From Lineus longissimus (lineage: Eukaryota; Nemertea; Pilidiophora; Heteronemertea; Lineidae): a stretch of DNA of 64,000 nt. Of this stretch, positions 26,201 to 38,900 are shown piece after piece. Within the stretch, counting starts at the first letter, position 1. Each line of letters begins with the position of its first letter. The notes under the pieces are model-generated. The model worked only from the letters and a program-made list of their open reading frames with translations. It ran no database searches and was not told the origin of the DNA. Both the position numbers and the translations under genes were made by a program. The stretch lies in the NCBI RefSeq assembly GCF_910592395.1, contig NC_088318.1:11842349-11906348 (forward strand). The letters are read 5' to 3'.

Positions 26201-29200
26201 ATTCCTTTTCGGTGATGATACATGATACTTGAGTAAACCATGTAAATATGTATTTAGCTGTCACGGTCTAGACGGTGTCGGCGTTGGTATGCATCTAGAT
26301 TATTTCCTCCGTGGAAATAAGAGCTGGGGTTGGGGTGGTTGTGTCGTTAAAAAATTTAACTGAAGCGTGTTCTCCTAAGGTTTCAGGTTGAAATCTTGGA
26401 AAGAATTCTGAATCAATTGAAGTAGTTATTACACGGTTTATCTGTCTTAAATTCAGCTTCTTATCAAATGATACCCCTGATATCTTGATTGGATACAAAG
26501 AGTTGACTTTCAAATAGTTTGTTCTGCTATGCAGTGTGCAGAAAATGTGTATTTAGGGCACATTTGTAAAAGCAGTGCAACTTTCCCCGAAGGAATGTAT
26601 TTACATCCAGGTGTTTTATAAGATATCTGTTCCAGAACTTTGAAAGAGCACAGATTAATATTTCCTACTGCGTGGAAGGAGGTGAGGGGGCGATCTGATT
26701 GTCCCCAATGCCTTCAGAGATACCCTCCCTCTGAAACTTGACTTTTGTGGGTTGAGAGATTTGAAGCAGATCGTGCATTTAGTTTTTTCATGCCTTCTTC
26801 ATTCATGATTTTGACAAAAGCCATGAGATTGGTAGAGAATATTTTGAAATGACGACAGTGGGATCTAGCCGTTCTTTCAGTTTAACATTATTTTGACTTC
26901 TGTGGAGTGTTTTCACAAAAAATCTTAAAACGCTTCCCTGGATTCTAAAACTTTACTTGTATACAATGATCATATTTCATTTAGGGAGACATGCATTGTG
27001 ATTTCTTTTGTAGTTGTGATGTCATTTACTTCACTTGTCTTTCAGACTTTGTTATTGGGACCATTCTTTGGCCAGACCACCTTGAAGAAGAAATAAATAT
27101 GTGATATATTAGCATCAAAACTCCAATCAAACTTTAAAATGAGCTTTGCTGGTTTATTTTGTCACAAGCCAGTTTCACCTTTTAGCTTGACTAATAAATT
27201 TGAGAAGTGCCATTTTGATTGATCCGACAACTATGCTTGGCACTACTGATGCTCTACACAACTGTAGACCATGCTAAAATTGTCAAAACGTCAAGACCAG
27301 GGACTTTAAATGTAAAAGAAAGGATGAAAAAAAAGACTGGGTTTGAAACGCTGCTTGCACTGAATTGGCCAAAGGGAGATTCTGTGCATTTTCACCACTT
27401 GATGAACGTTAAAACCAATCTGGAGAAGACAATTTATGTCGTGTCTAGAGCCAAAACTTTGCGAAAGAGTTGGTGGACCAGGTCTGCCCTGGCTTTTACC
27501 TGAGGCAACCTGTGCCTTCTTTGGCAAACACTTCTTTCACCTCAAATCATTCCGCAGCCACAAGAATGGTCCCAATTTTTAGTATTAATCCGAATTTCTT
27601 CCCCTGTGTTAAATGTACATTTGGTGTGGTTTAGCATGGGGTCCGCCCACCTCTGTTTCTATTGTCAGCAGTCCATTCATTTTCTTCTCTCATTTCTTTT
27701 CTGTCTCCCATTTCAAAGCAGCATGTCGAACTGCCGCTGCTTCACCCTAACCCTTTCTCTTCTCTCTAACTCCTCCTTTGATGGGGCTTTGTAAAGACCA
27801 CCTGTTGTTTTTGACAAGGCCCCATGATTCCTTCATTCCCCTTCTCATTTGACAGGCTCTATCAGGCTACAGATCTGGAGGAAATCTGCTTGTCGTATAA
27901 TTTGAAACAGAAATTTGTCCAAGTACCTATTTACACTTTCAAGCAGACTTCTTCTGATCTTTCAAAACTTATTCTTTCCTCTACCAAGATGGCAGGCATT
28001 TACAACCTAGCCCCAGCTATAAGTGGAGAGATTTCCGCTCCAGTCGATTATTGTCCTGCCAATTTGGTTAGCATGTCTAACCAAGAGGATCATTTTTCTA
28101 GCTGAATGGCTTTTGCTGAAGCTAAAGCTTTTTTCATCTTTGTCTGTTTGTCTTTTCTTGATGGACTTGAAAAGCTAACGAGAAAATTAAGTGTTTAATC
28201 GTGTTCTTATATTATGCGGGAGTCATATTTCACCCGTGTACTATTAATTCCTTGTGTAAAACAGCTTTATTTACTGTGCAGTATGAGCAAGTTACTACCT
28301 TTGTTATTATCAAAAATAGTCCTGTTGGTCGTCCCTGATTAATACTGAAAATCTGTACCTCTGTGTTTCATTTTCACTGAGAGGAGGTACAAATATCTTT
28401 GAAGAAACTTATTTTGGTTGGGGATGGGAGGAGCACGCCCTATTTGTATGCTTTAAACTTTTAAGTTTTTTTGGTCTATTAAACTTGGCATTTGGGAGGG
28501 TACACCTTGACACCTTGTAGCTTTTTTGCCTTTTAGAGACATGTGTTTTTTCAGTATTCAGCCTACCAGTAATTAGGGGACATTTTTTTTTACAGCAAGC
28601 TGTTGGGTGTTGTTGGGAAATCCACTTTCAGTGACTTATCGTCTCTGATATTGCAAGATGTATCAATCTCCACTATAAGATATTATAAGGGGTGAAAGGC
28701 TTTCCAGTTAAACGACGGCCGCTGGTTCACGTGGTACTGACTGTCACTGTGGTATCCGCTTACCCTAGTGAAAGTCAGCGCTGTTTACTCCGACTGAGAT
28801 ACCAATACCCTAAAGTATAATTGTTGGCTGCTTTTGGTTCTGACTATTTGTCTTAAACTATGAGAGTTCTCAAATGCCTCCGCCTCATTTGGGATCAACT
28901 TTCACCAAAATTTTGCAATGCTGTTTCGATATCAGAATTTGTGAAAGATGACTGCTTGTTGTTAAAGAACTATTCTAAATAATAGCCATGATTGGGAGCA
29001 AGTCATTGGACAGCATGGGTTGTAAGCTTTAAAAAAAATTGGCACAATCTTGGAAACTTTTTTGTTTGATTGTGACAAACCCGACAAACAGACTAGAAAG
29101 ATGAACGAAGCTGAGAAGTTGAATCAAATTCTGTCATTTTCAAATTGCCCCTTGATTCGTGTTTCATATGTTGCTGTGGGAATATGGGCGGGACTTGTTA

Positions 29201-32200
29201 ATGTTATTCTTCTTCCCCTTTAGATGCACGGCAATACGGCTGAACACGTTTACTCAACTACAGGATGATATCACCTTGTCTCACTCGCTTGAGGCGTGGG
29301 CCACTCAAAGTCGGCCAAACCCAGTCTGGACAACAAACGTTACCTCATCAGGTTTAAATCATTTCCTTTTTGCGGTGACAAATTTTACACTTCTTTACTA
29401 AGACCACAGAGCTTATGCCTGACTTTGAATATGAGAGATTCGACTCTTCAAAACGAGAAAGCTTTAGAAAACGGGTGATTTACCCGAGAAGTCACTCTGT
29501 ATTTGAATCAGATAGGCGTGATCTCCAAAATTTTTAACCCGAAAACCAAACCAGAAATATTTACCGATACCAGTATGTAAAAGTTTGACAGCAGTCATTT
29601 TCCCGCGGAGATAAGTTAGTCTGATTCGTTTGCAGAGCCACTAAATTCTACCATTGGGAAGTTCTTCCCAGATTTTGGCCTCCTTTTCTTCGCCGGACGG
29701 TGAGTGCAAGAGTCCCTCACAAATCAGGCATTCTGCAAAGTTCTGTGGTAGTAATTAAGAGAGCTCGTGAATTTTAAAGTGCCCTTGTGGCAAGGTAGTT
29801 TTGGTGTTCCACAATGAAATATTCAAATTCACAGTCGCTAGTCGAGTATAATAATTTACCGGTCGTTGCAATTTTGTCACAAATCGAGCTCTCAATTTGA
29901 TTGTCTGATTATTTGAACGTAAGTCACTGTAAACTATCGTTAAGTGTTATTGCTGGGACTCAAACCCATGTCTTAAAACAAAAAAAATGCATATACCGGT
30001 ATCAAATGAATTTGTCTCGGCTCTTGTTTTGAGTAGTGAAAAAAAGCGACTGAAGAAATTTCCATTGAACAAGTGCAAGAAAAAATATCATCATTGGTGT
30101 ATTTCGTCAGATTCAATTTTGAATTGGAAGGTGGGAGTTTAACCCACATGGTTGAGGAACTTGGTAATTTTTAAACGTAAAATTACAGTTTAAACATTAA
30201 GATAATGAGGTTGGGGATTTAACCCACATTATTTTGGAAACTGGGATTTTAACCTATGTGTTCTGATGGCTGGGGTCTGAACCCATTCGCCAGTTGGATA
30301 TCAATTTAAGGCCTGAATTTGCCATTGTTGTTTTCCCGTCATTGACCTCGCATTGCCATGCTGTGTATTGTTGTTCGGATTTGCAGCTGCTGTGGACGAA
30401 GAAAGAAGACACCGTTCGCTGAGGATTCATTTTCAGGGCCCGTAATACCACATATGGTCACTAGGTGGAGATGCTGCTGCCCCTTGTCCCCTCTTCTGGC
30501 TGATCTCATTGAGCATGAAACTGATTTCTGAAAGTAACTTAATTTTGGTCAACTTCGATGGTGGCTCAGTTGACGCATAAATGTCAACTGCATAGTTAGG
30601 AAGTTCACCGGTTCAGCTTCAAAGCTGCAATAATGAGTGTGTGGTCAACTTGAAATGCTTGTTTCAACTTCGTAAAGAAAGCCTATGAAGCCCTCGCTGT
30701 TACTGAATGTCAGCTTCAGAGAAATAACTTATATTGCAGCCAGATAAGCTCAGCAGAATGGACTAATTCCTAAGCTCAAATAGATCAGCTGGAGTGTCAT
30801 AGTTACAGACCTCAATAACTGTGAAAATGGAAAGTTTTCAAGGCTGGTTCCTCCAGTCCAACACTTCTGTCTTTACGTCTCGATCATACTTGACCTCCCT
30901 GTTGTTTTGCATGTGTAACAGTTTCGGGGGCATACTCACATGCTGTCGGGCTGATGTCTGCTAGGAGTCAGCAAAAAGCTTCGTGCCTTTGGGCGTCAAA
31001 ATTGGGTGAAAAGTATGAAAAAATGTGGAAAATTACTTCTTGCTGGCTTCTAACTTAAAGACATGTTGCTTTGGAAACTTTCCATATTTCTTCGTTTCAT
31101 GTGCTTTTTAACTTGCCCTTCCTCTTCATGGTGGTTGGCGGTTATCAATAATCTATTCCCAACTCATGGTTACTCCCTGGATTCTGGCTTGAACCGTTTA
31201 TCCAGTTTGGAATACATGGACACAAGTTTATGAGTGAAAAAAACCGAATTGTAATCAGATGGAGAATTTTCCCCAACAACACTGTATTGGGCAGATGTTT
31301 TTCTTTGGTCGGAACTTGGCTATCATTCTGTCAAAAGTTCCAACAACTGCCAGATCTTTGATTTTGTCTCTGCTTAAATCTTACCAGGATTCATTGGTCT
31401 GTCTCTAAAATCACTATAATTTCCATGATTATGTTGTGATGATCCTCTGAAAACCCTTAAATTGAAATGGCATCGAATTCTGTTGAATATATTTTTCAGT
31501 CGATCATCTTGACTGTTAATCTTCAGCTTGAGTCGGTGGCATTAATGAAAAATTACTGCAACGGCTCTATGGAAGTTGCCTTTCTCATCTGTTCTTAAGC
31601 TTGGGTATAATTTTGATAAGTTTGCATTTCAATCAAAGACAGACACACCTAGTCTTTAAATTTGAGATTACTCTAAAAGTCTGTTGGTCCCCCTGCGTAG
31701 TGAATGTGGTCCATTGTGCTTGGTGGGCATAGCTCTCATTATAAACCCATTCGCATCATAAACTGGTAATATTTAATTGATTACATTTTAACGATGGACA
31801 CGGTACTCATGACCTCATGAATCATTAGCAATTATTTACATTTTGTGGTTTGGTGAATTGAGGTCTGTAAAAGTCTCCCTGCCCCTGCCTGTAAACCTTG
31901 CCCATATTTCAGTACTGATCAAGTTCGATATGTCTTCCACACGACTAACCTTCTTTTCCTTTGCCGATGTAGTGCCTAGTACCAGTGGTACACATACGCC
32001 CTGCCCGAGTGGATCGCACACACCCGTGGAAGCCAAAATGGAGATCAAGCGCGAAATTATTCACATCCCGATGGAGACCGAAACTGAACAGCCCGCCAGT
32101 AAAAGTTTAAGCTTTGTTTCACCAGGTAGAGGCTCATTTATAAAACTTTCAAATTAATCTTTCTTGTTATTTTAAGCATGTCTACAGTATTGATGTTGCT

Positions 32201-35200
32201 GCCTGGCTTGCCATGCGATGGCATCTGTATAACATCTTCCCTTTCCATTTTTCCCCAATTTTGAACCATTCAAAAAGGTGATATGCAGAGATTGCTGTCT
32301 TTCAACTCCATCCCAGATCCGTCCCAAGCACAACAAGCTTAAAGTGAAAGAACTTGGTATGCAAGAGTGGTTATTGGAAACATCGTTCCTGTCTCATCTG
32401 AGATCCCGATGTTCGACTCCCAATGGGTAGCAGTATACTTAGGTGATAGAAGGCGGCTCTTTGACAGCAAAGGTTTCCTCCTTCAGTACAAATCGCCAAA
32501 TATTGCCTGAAGAGCCAATAGTGAACTAAGTTAGCTCTCGACTCGATAAAAAAAACACACGCGGTGAGGAGCATTCCTTGAACAGCTTGATTCCATTAAG
32601 CAGTCTTTGCATACAACTTTCTTGAATTGATTTCATCTTGCTCTCTTGCACTATTTGGAATAGATATGGGTTTGAGAGTGCACCACAAATATATATAATA
32701 ATATACAAGAAGACTTTCATGTCCAGTTCTTTGCCAAATAATTCAGTTTTTTCGCTGAAGGTGATAAACCCATGACCAAGGGGCCATCACATTCTCCAGT
32801 TTTACAAATAAAAAGGAAAATATGGCTTGAACACTGACACACTGTGGAACATCCCTGAGTGAACACCTCTCTCCACCGGATGCCCTCTCCCATTAGGACG
32901 ATGATTTCGGTCCTAAAGAGGTAGTTTCTAATCAATTAACTCTATAATCAGGACACCTCTATATTAGGGACAGCATTTGTCAGTCCCAAGGTGTGCTTAC
33001 TGTAATCATCTTGAAAATTGATAAAATGCTGCATACAGGATCTTTTTTATTAACTTAAATAACCATTTGCTTAAATAGTCTGTATCAAAATCATATTTTG
33101 CTCTTCTCAACGTGCATTTCAATTGAAGCGTGTGACCACTGATGTGTAATAATTCAAATGTATCTATGCTTGTTCTCAACTTTTCAGATTAATAAATGTT
33201 TTCCAATATTTGTTATCATGCTATGGTGAATGAATGTTTCTTTTCAGAATAATATGTCTTCTTTGCTTGAATCCTGACATTGAGATTTACTTAAAAGACT
33301 TTTGAATTTTCTCTACCATATGATTCAATATCATGCTTGCCTTCATGTACAACAATTGAGCATTGGGCTATCCTAATCTGTAAAAGGCCTGTGATGTATA
33401 GCTTAAAGTATGTACTGGCCTAGAAGGCTTGCTTTAGTATCAAATGCTAATAAAAAGAACTTGTTGTTAAATAATGTCGGAGGTCGAAAAATTTCTTGAT
33501 TATCTACAAAAATGAACTATATTTTGAATACTTTTAAACCTCACCACCACTGTTTGCTTTACAGTTGTCTTCTTTTTCCTATTGCAGTTGCGTTAGAACT
33601 GAATAAGTTGATCCAGGGTCAACAGGATGGAATCTTCAGGATTCCTGCCGGCATTGGTCTCCCAACCTCTTCGGCGAAAGAGGATTCCTCAGCCATTGAC
33701 GCACCAATCATAAGTACGAGCACCAGTTCAGCAGAGATGAGAGCTGGTAAGAATAGTAGCAATAATATGAGGTGCTGCCTCTTCTTCCACACTAGGCTTG
33801 ATTTGGAACAAACGCCAAAAATGCCAAAATGGAGCTATGTCCATGGAATGCTCTTTGCAAAAAATCTTTTATCTTTATTTATTCTACTCATTCATTAATC
33901 TACTACATTTTGTTTGACTTCTGCTGTCATTAATTTATTTTATATATGGCTTATATGAGATGTTATTCCTTTCCAGAATTACGCACCATATCCTCCATGG
34001 ATATCAGTTCAGCCCCAGAAGTTTCATCACCGAAGAGTAGTATCAGCGCAAATGCGCCCATGTTGGCATCTCTGTTAGTCAAAGATCTGGACGCTGTTCA
34101 GTCACCAACACTGGAGCAGCAGTCACCAACACATGGGCAGCAATCGCCGTTGGATCTGCAGACACCACCAGATGTATCACAGTTTCACCAGCAGGACACT
34201 CTGATGTCAGCGGAAACACAACTGTCACAACTTTTACAGCCATCTCAGCAGACGTTATCAATTGTCCCGCAGACTCCAACTGAAATCTCGCAGTTTCTCC
34301 AAGACTCGCCATTAGGTCAACTGGACTCGCTGGCCCCAACAGAAGAACAGCAGTTTCTCGAGCGGAGTGCCAGTCCTCAGCCACCGGCTGACACATCACA
34401 GTTTTTGCAGGAGTCCTCTCAGAGCCAGCATATGATAAATTCACTGCCAACCTCAGTGGCCCCACAAACATCTACAGATGTCTCACAGTTTCTGCAACAG
34501 TCGACATTTAGCCAGGCAACTTCAGAGGCCCCTCAAACATCTACAGATGTCTCACAGTTTCTGCAACAGTCGACATTTAGCCAGGCAACTTCAGAGGCCC
34601 CTCAAACATCTCCAGATGTCTCACAGTTTCTGCAACAGTCAACATTTAGCCAGCCGACCTCAGTGGCCCCTCAAACATCTACTGATGTCTCACAGTTTCT
34701 GCAACAGTCATCATTTAGCCAGCCGACTTCAGTGGCCCCTGAAACATCTACAGATGTCTCGCAGTTTCTCCAACAGTCAACATTCAGCCAGCCAACCTCA
34801 ATGGCCCTTCAAACATCTACAGATGTCTCACAGTTTCTGCGACAGACTTCCTTGAGCAGTCAGCAGTCGACAGTGGATGTGTCACAGCTTCTGCAGGCGT
34901 CAGCAGGGACTTTTCAGACATCACCTGACATGTCACTGTTTCTTCAACAGACAAGTCAGACCCAGACATCAGACAAGGTGCAGACACAACCGCAGTTTGT
35001 GCAGGTGTCTGTATTGGGCCAGCCAACTCCAACAATGAGCTCCCAGTCATCAGGAGATGTATCTCAATATTTGCAACAGGTGTTGCTTCGTCAACCGAAC
35101 TTGAGCATGAGTCAGCCGACTGCAGGAGTCTCTGGTATCTCTCAGTTGCAGTCTTCGTCAGCAATGAACACCCTGACATTCACAGTGTTGTCATCGTCTT

Positions 35201-35969
35201 CACCAATCATGGTGCAGCAGACGACACCTGTTATGGTTCAGCAGACGACACCAACAATGGTGCAGCAGACACCAACAATGGTGCAGCAGACGACACCTAC
35301 AATAATGCAGCAGACGACACCGACAATGGTGCAACAGACGACACCAACAATGGTGCTCCAGACGCCACCAACAACGGTGCAATCTTCGACGATGCAACAG
35401 CAAGGGTCACCAATGATGCAACAACAAGCTTCACCAATGTTGCAACAACATGATTCTCCAGTGATGCAACAGCAGGTCCCGTCACCTGTGTTGCAACAAG
35501 TGAAATCACCAATGGCTCAGCAGAGCACTGACACTGTACAACAGGGGGCCACAACGCAGTCTTTTGAACATGCGTCACAAGCAATAGACCAGCTGGTTTC
35601 AGAATGCCAGAAAGAAGATTCATTGCAACAGAATGATGATTTCATGACGCAGGACACGAATTCCCTGCCTTCGATATCATTAGATGATGGTAAGTGAATT
35701 AAAGAGTCGTCAATAAGCTGAACAGGAGCTGGTGCGCTCTCGACTCAGTATTTTAGATAAAGAGAAATACAGATTTGGAAGCTAACACCGAGGTGCGGTT
35801 TAGGTCCTGAATAGCTGGGGAGTGTTTATTAAGTTGTACAGCTGTTCCTGTCTTGTATGTGAGGGTTATTGTGCTAAACACTTCGATTAATAGTGTAGAA
35901 ATCCATTTGAGCATGTATTTGCTTTGTTTCGTTTCAGTCAATGATGTTCTGAAAAATGACTTGAGCTAG
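11228..35969 (+). CDS. NFAT5: NFAT5/TonEBP Rel-family transcription factor
   Basis: Twelve coding exons join in phase to about 1260 aa: 11228-11303, 12987-13112, 13618-14260, 14430-14625, 14881-15071, 19296-19468, 21033-21229, 23029-23152, 31973-32125, 33588-33746, 33977-35689, 35938-35969. All borders are GT/AG. The start is MPSEHSF, sharing MPS with vertebrate NFAT5. Residues ~309-470 form the Rel DNA-binding half: [19 protein letters not shown] is the base-contacting loop, in the NFAT5 form. [12 protein letters not shown] and [10 protein letters not shown] follow. Exons 7-8 (~469-575) are the IPT/dimerisation half ([20 protein letters not shown]). Exon 9 holds KMEIKREI, a SUMO consensus where vertebrate NFAT5 is sumoylated. 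Exon 11 is a Gln/Ser/Thr-rich activation domain. NFAT5 activates osmoprotectant genes under hypertonic stress. KRLK before the RHR is a possible NLS. Isoforms are not resolved. Confidence 0.93.
11640..11745. repeat. Dispersed short repeat, related to 50872-50957
   Basis: The segments CGGAAGATTGTGCGTAATAT here and GGGAAGATTGTGAGTAATAT in FASTKD intron 5 align. Both are followed by TTTTCATACGGGAAATAA / TTTTAATGGGAATAAG and TGTGGCG. In the second copy ATATCGCCAC and GTGGCGATA bracket the element as inverted ends, suggesting a small MITE. Confidence 0.5.
11997..12116. mobile_element. ~120-bp MITE with GTTTACAATCCCCGATC-type ends
   Basis: ACTTTAAAATCCCCGATC at the left and GATCGGGGATTGTAAACT at the right are near-perfect inverted repeats in NFAT5 intron 1. 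A related single end (CTGATCAGGGATTGTAAATT) occurs at 7192-7211 in CHMP1A intron 1, just outside the foldback element. Confidence 0.6.
15072..19295 (+). other. NFAT5 intron 5, no internal gene seen
   Basis: A 4.2-kb intron between the two exons of the Rel DNA-binding half. It is AT-rich with short spurious frames on both strands. A small tandem GGTATCATTTGGATAG duplication occurs near 17930-17957. No recognisable coding or RNA gene was found. Confidence 0.6.
19469..21032 (+). other. NFAT5 intron 6 with a poly-G run
   Basis: A 1.6-kb intron. A run of 19 G bases sits at 20409-20427. A 105-codon frame at 19937-20254 has no recognisable motif, signal or splice context and is treated as chance. 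Confidence 0.55.
21370..21697 (+). pseudogene. 5'-truncated LINE, RT C-terminus and 3' tail
   Basis: The frame 21370-21627 reads [54 protein letters not shown] and [14 protein letters not shown]. This is the standard C-terminal block of CR1/L2/Rex-like reverse transcriptases (GLAP.YL, RSLRS, FG.RAFS..AP..WN.LP, FK..LKT.LF). The 3' end GCGCTATACAAAAGATAA is followed by short CATT repeats (21681-21697), typical of a LINE tail. It lies in NFAT5 intron 7 and lacks everything upstream, a usual result of incomplete target-primed reverse transcription. Confidence 0.85.
23153..31972 (+). other. NFAT5 intron 8 (8.8 kb), no gene supported
   Basis: The largest intron, between the IPT exon and the SUMO-motif exon. 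A vertebrate NFAT5 segment following the IPT domain has no clear counterpart here. The 27824-28105 open frame follows a TTTGACAG acceptor-like site but does not continue the NFAT5 phase. At about 30120-30290, GGATTTAACCCACA-like segments recur as a very degenerate repeat. Otherwise it is plain AT-rich intron. Confidence 0.55.
32840..33006. mobile_element. MITE, copy 2 in NFAT5 intron 9
   Basis: The left end CACTGTGGAACATCCCTGAG and the inner block TTTGTCAGTCCCAAGGTGTG match the family at 9113-9295. The right end appears truncated near CTTACTGTAATC. Confidence 0.55.
34165..35090 (+). repeat. DVSQFLQQ-module repeat in the NFAT5 activation domain
   Basis: Inside exon 11 a 23-residue (69-bp) unit with core [20 protein letters not shown] is repeated in near-identical form six times at about 34471-34850. 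Degenerate modules sit on either side ([48 protein letters not shown]). The array is in frame throughout and forms the core of the Gln/Ser-rich transactivation region. Confidence 0.92.
35206..35400 (+). repeat. TTPTMVQQ tandem repeat in NFAT5
   Basis: A 24-27 bp unit encoding TTPTMVQQ-like peptides is repeated about eight times, followed by a MQQQ.SP series to about 35520. It is in frame with the coding exon and low in complexity. Confidence 0.9.
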
Positions 35970-38900
35970 CGATTGTCACGATGCAGTAGCAAAGTGGCTG
36001 CTGCATCCAGAGACCTTACAAGTAATACAGAGAAGATGCTCCAATGAACATAAGGAATAGTTTAACTATTTGTACATATTTTGGTTCGATTCCCTTTAAA
36101 GCAGGTCTGGCCGATATTCTACATGTATATCACGAGTACACATATGTTTGGCATTGCATTCATACTTGATGAACCAGGTATACATGTTCATGGTTTATTG
36201 ATTACAGCATTGTATACCATCTGATTATCATACTCGATTATTTGAGTAGGCCTACCGATTGTGTATCGCGTAACACAAATTTATCTCATATGTAACAGTG
36301 TTCCTTGATATTTGCAATATGGAATCACGATAGTTTCATGTTAATGTTCTGTGCTCATGCAATTCTGCAGCTGCCTCCAGAACTTAAAAAAAGTATCTTA
36401 AAATAGACTTGAACGCGATTATGGTACAAACAAGTACCGATTATCGGCTGCCATTTGGTTTCCTCCGAATCTTGGGTATCGGGCAGACCTGTTGAGGTGA
36501 GACAGTTGTCTCGGGTCATTATTTTGAGGTACGATGTGGCATTTGATTTGTGAAACGCTTGTTTATAATTATAATAAACGAGTGTCACATACTCCAGTAA
36601 GTTCTTGCCGAGTGAAGTCTGTACTATTCTATTTCACCAAAAAGAATTGAGTCTGATGACTTCAAGTTTGTTTGGAGTTGCTGTACAAGTACTTTTGGCG
36701 GGTTGGTTTTGGCTCAGAATTGGTCTATTTCTTACTGAATAGATAAGTTTGCAAGTTTCATGTGGTTGGTGCCTCGTTACCGGAGATAACTGCTTGACCT
36801 CGTTCGTTTTATATCTGTGGACCAGTGTTATGTCCGTCCTCAATTCCTAATGTGTGAATTCTGCACGCTGTACATGTAGAATCGATGTCAAATTCTTAAG
36901 GGGGGAGGCTAGACGAGTACGTGTAGGTCAATTACTTGCCAGTAATTCTGAGCTCGATCAACAGTGGCAGCAGTGTCCAGTGGTTGCTAGTCCATTTCAG
37001 AATGATGAGATGAACAGCAGTGGCAGTGGGTGTTGACCCCTCTAGTCAAGGTGAAGCTCAAGACAGCACCAGATTGATTTCATTTGGAGAGAAATCGTGC
37101 CCATTACCTGAAAGATGTGCCTAAAGTTTCATTTTACTTAAAAAGCGGCCAAGTTGTTGCTGAGTACGACCGAATTCTACTTCATCCGCATGTGTAGTGA
37201 CTTTAGATACATGTGAACTTACATACCCTGTGTGAGAACTTGAGGCCTGCCTTGGCCTGTTATTTGAAATCTGGTCAATATTTAATGGAACTAAGGTGCA
37301 GAATTCACAGCGGTTCTTTGTAAAATAACAAGAAATAGAACAGTTTTGTACTTGCTTCAGCGTGGCCTTAAAATGGATTCATCCTGTATTTACATAACAC
37401 TGTTGTATTTCTTAGTATTTTTGTAGAAATCCTGTTTGACAAGGCCAGGTTGAATGCCTCGGACGGCTTCTGATGTCTTTTCCCCAAAAGATTTATCATT
37501 CCTCTTTGCCAACAGCAGCCGACCAGAATGTGACTGCACCCTTTGGAGTCACCGATGTATTCTATTCATCAAAGTCTGTTCCAGTGGTTACAGAGATCAT
37601 GTCGACCTGTTGTAAAGATTTGAGCAAAGAAATTCCCACCGACTTTTCAAAGGCCTAACCTATGAAAAATCTGCTGCGGTCTCACATATGATTTGACCAT
37701 GGACTTTGAGTGCATGGATAAGAATGTCAATTGATAGTCGTCTGTTCGTTTCACCCTGGCTTTGTAGCTCCAGCTCAAAATACCTACTGTACCTGTATAT
37801 ACCACAGAAATGTAAGATCTGTTTTTGATTGACATCAACCATAATGTATATAGGTCGAATTGTTGTTTTGTGATTAGGTCTTGCCATTTGTCTTGTATCG
37901 TTTGTGCTACCGTGGTTTCCTTGGAGAGTTCTCGAGAAAAGAAATGAAGAATGTAAGACTATTTTAACATCGTCTTTGATATGAATCAAATGCACCACTA
38001 TATTCGTACAGCTACTGTTTGTATAGTCACATTTTATGTATTTCTCCTTCTGTTCCCAAATTCAGAACTTCGAAATGATTATATCCCCTGATGATTAGTA
38101 TTAACTAAGTTTTCATTTCATGAAGGTTTTATCAGTTGCCCTCTATCTGTAAGAACCGGCCAGTTGCTGACCCCACTTGACCAGCATTACTGGACCAGTT
38201 AGTATTTCATTTCCACTAAAATTGGTTGTACACCTCAGAAGTTGGAATTTTGATCTGGGACTTGGAAGTTGTGTCCAATATATATGCAATATCGAAGCCT
38301 TCGGGGGTCAAGATGACGTGGTGAAGTTAAGGTGAACTTTATAAGTTAAGATGACATTAGACAAGTCTTATATTTCTTTTTTGAACAAAAGCTACTCGGC
38401 ATTTAAATTGGTGCTTTCTGTGTATGAAATGTGATCACTATGAACTGATTCTATAGAGTTAATAATCTGCTGTTTTTTCGAGTTGACATGACTTGATTGG
38501 ATACATTTTGGTGTTGTTGCGTTTTTATTTTCGTGTTGTGTTCAACTTGTAATTAATTAGAAGAATGGCGTACAGTTGGTTCAGCTGAAGTAGTCCGTTA
38601 ACTAAGTGCACATGGTGGCCAATGCAATATTGCCTGCCGTCTGTGGATGAGGTTACTGACCAGGTTGGTTGGTCCGCACAGGACTGATATTTTGTCAGAA
38701 CAGCTGTTGTACAACTGCGTTTACCATTAAACCAGATCACAATGGCGTAGTGATGTATTGAACAGATCCATAATATCATGATGTCTCTTTCGATAGAAGT
38801 TATGGCACCTCAACCACATTAATTCATGTAACAACAGTTTAATTCACAATGTAAATTACACAGTGCCACTGAGCAGAGATCATGTAAAATTGCCAAGTTG

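Noticed and set aside
27824-28105. Possible extra NFAT5 exon after TTTGACAG
   Set aside because: The phase left by exon 8 (one base) reads into a stop after 16 codons, and exon 9 joins exon 8 in phase without it.
34478-34855. Second + frame ([10 protein letters not shown] repeats) over the NFAT5 exon
   Set aside because: Out-of-frame shadow of the 69-bp coding repeat.
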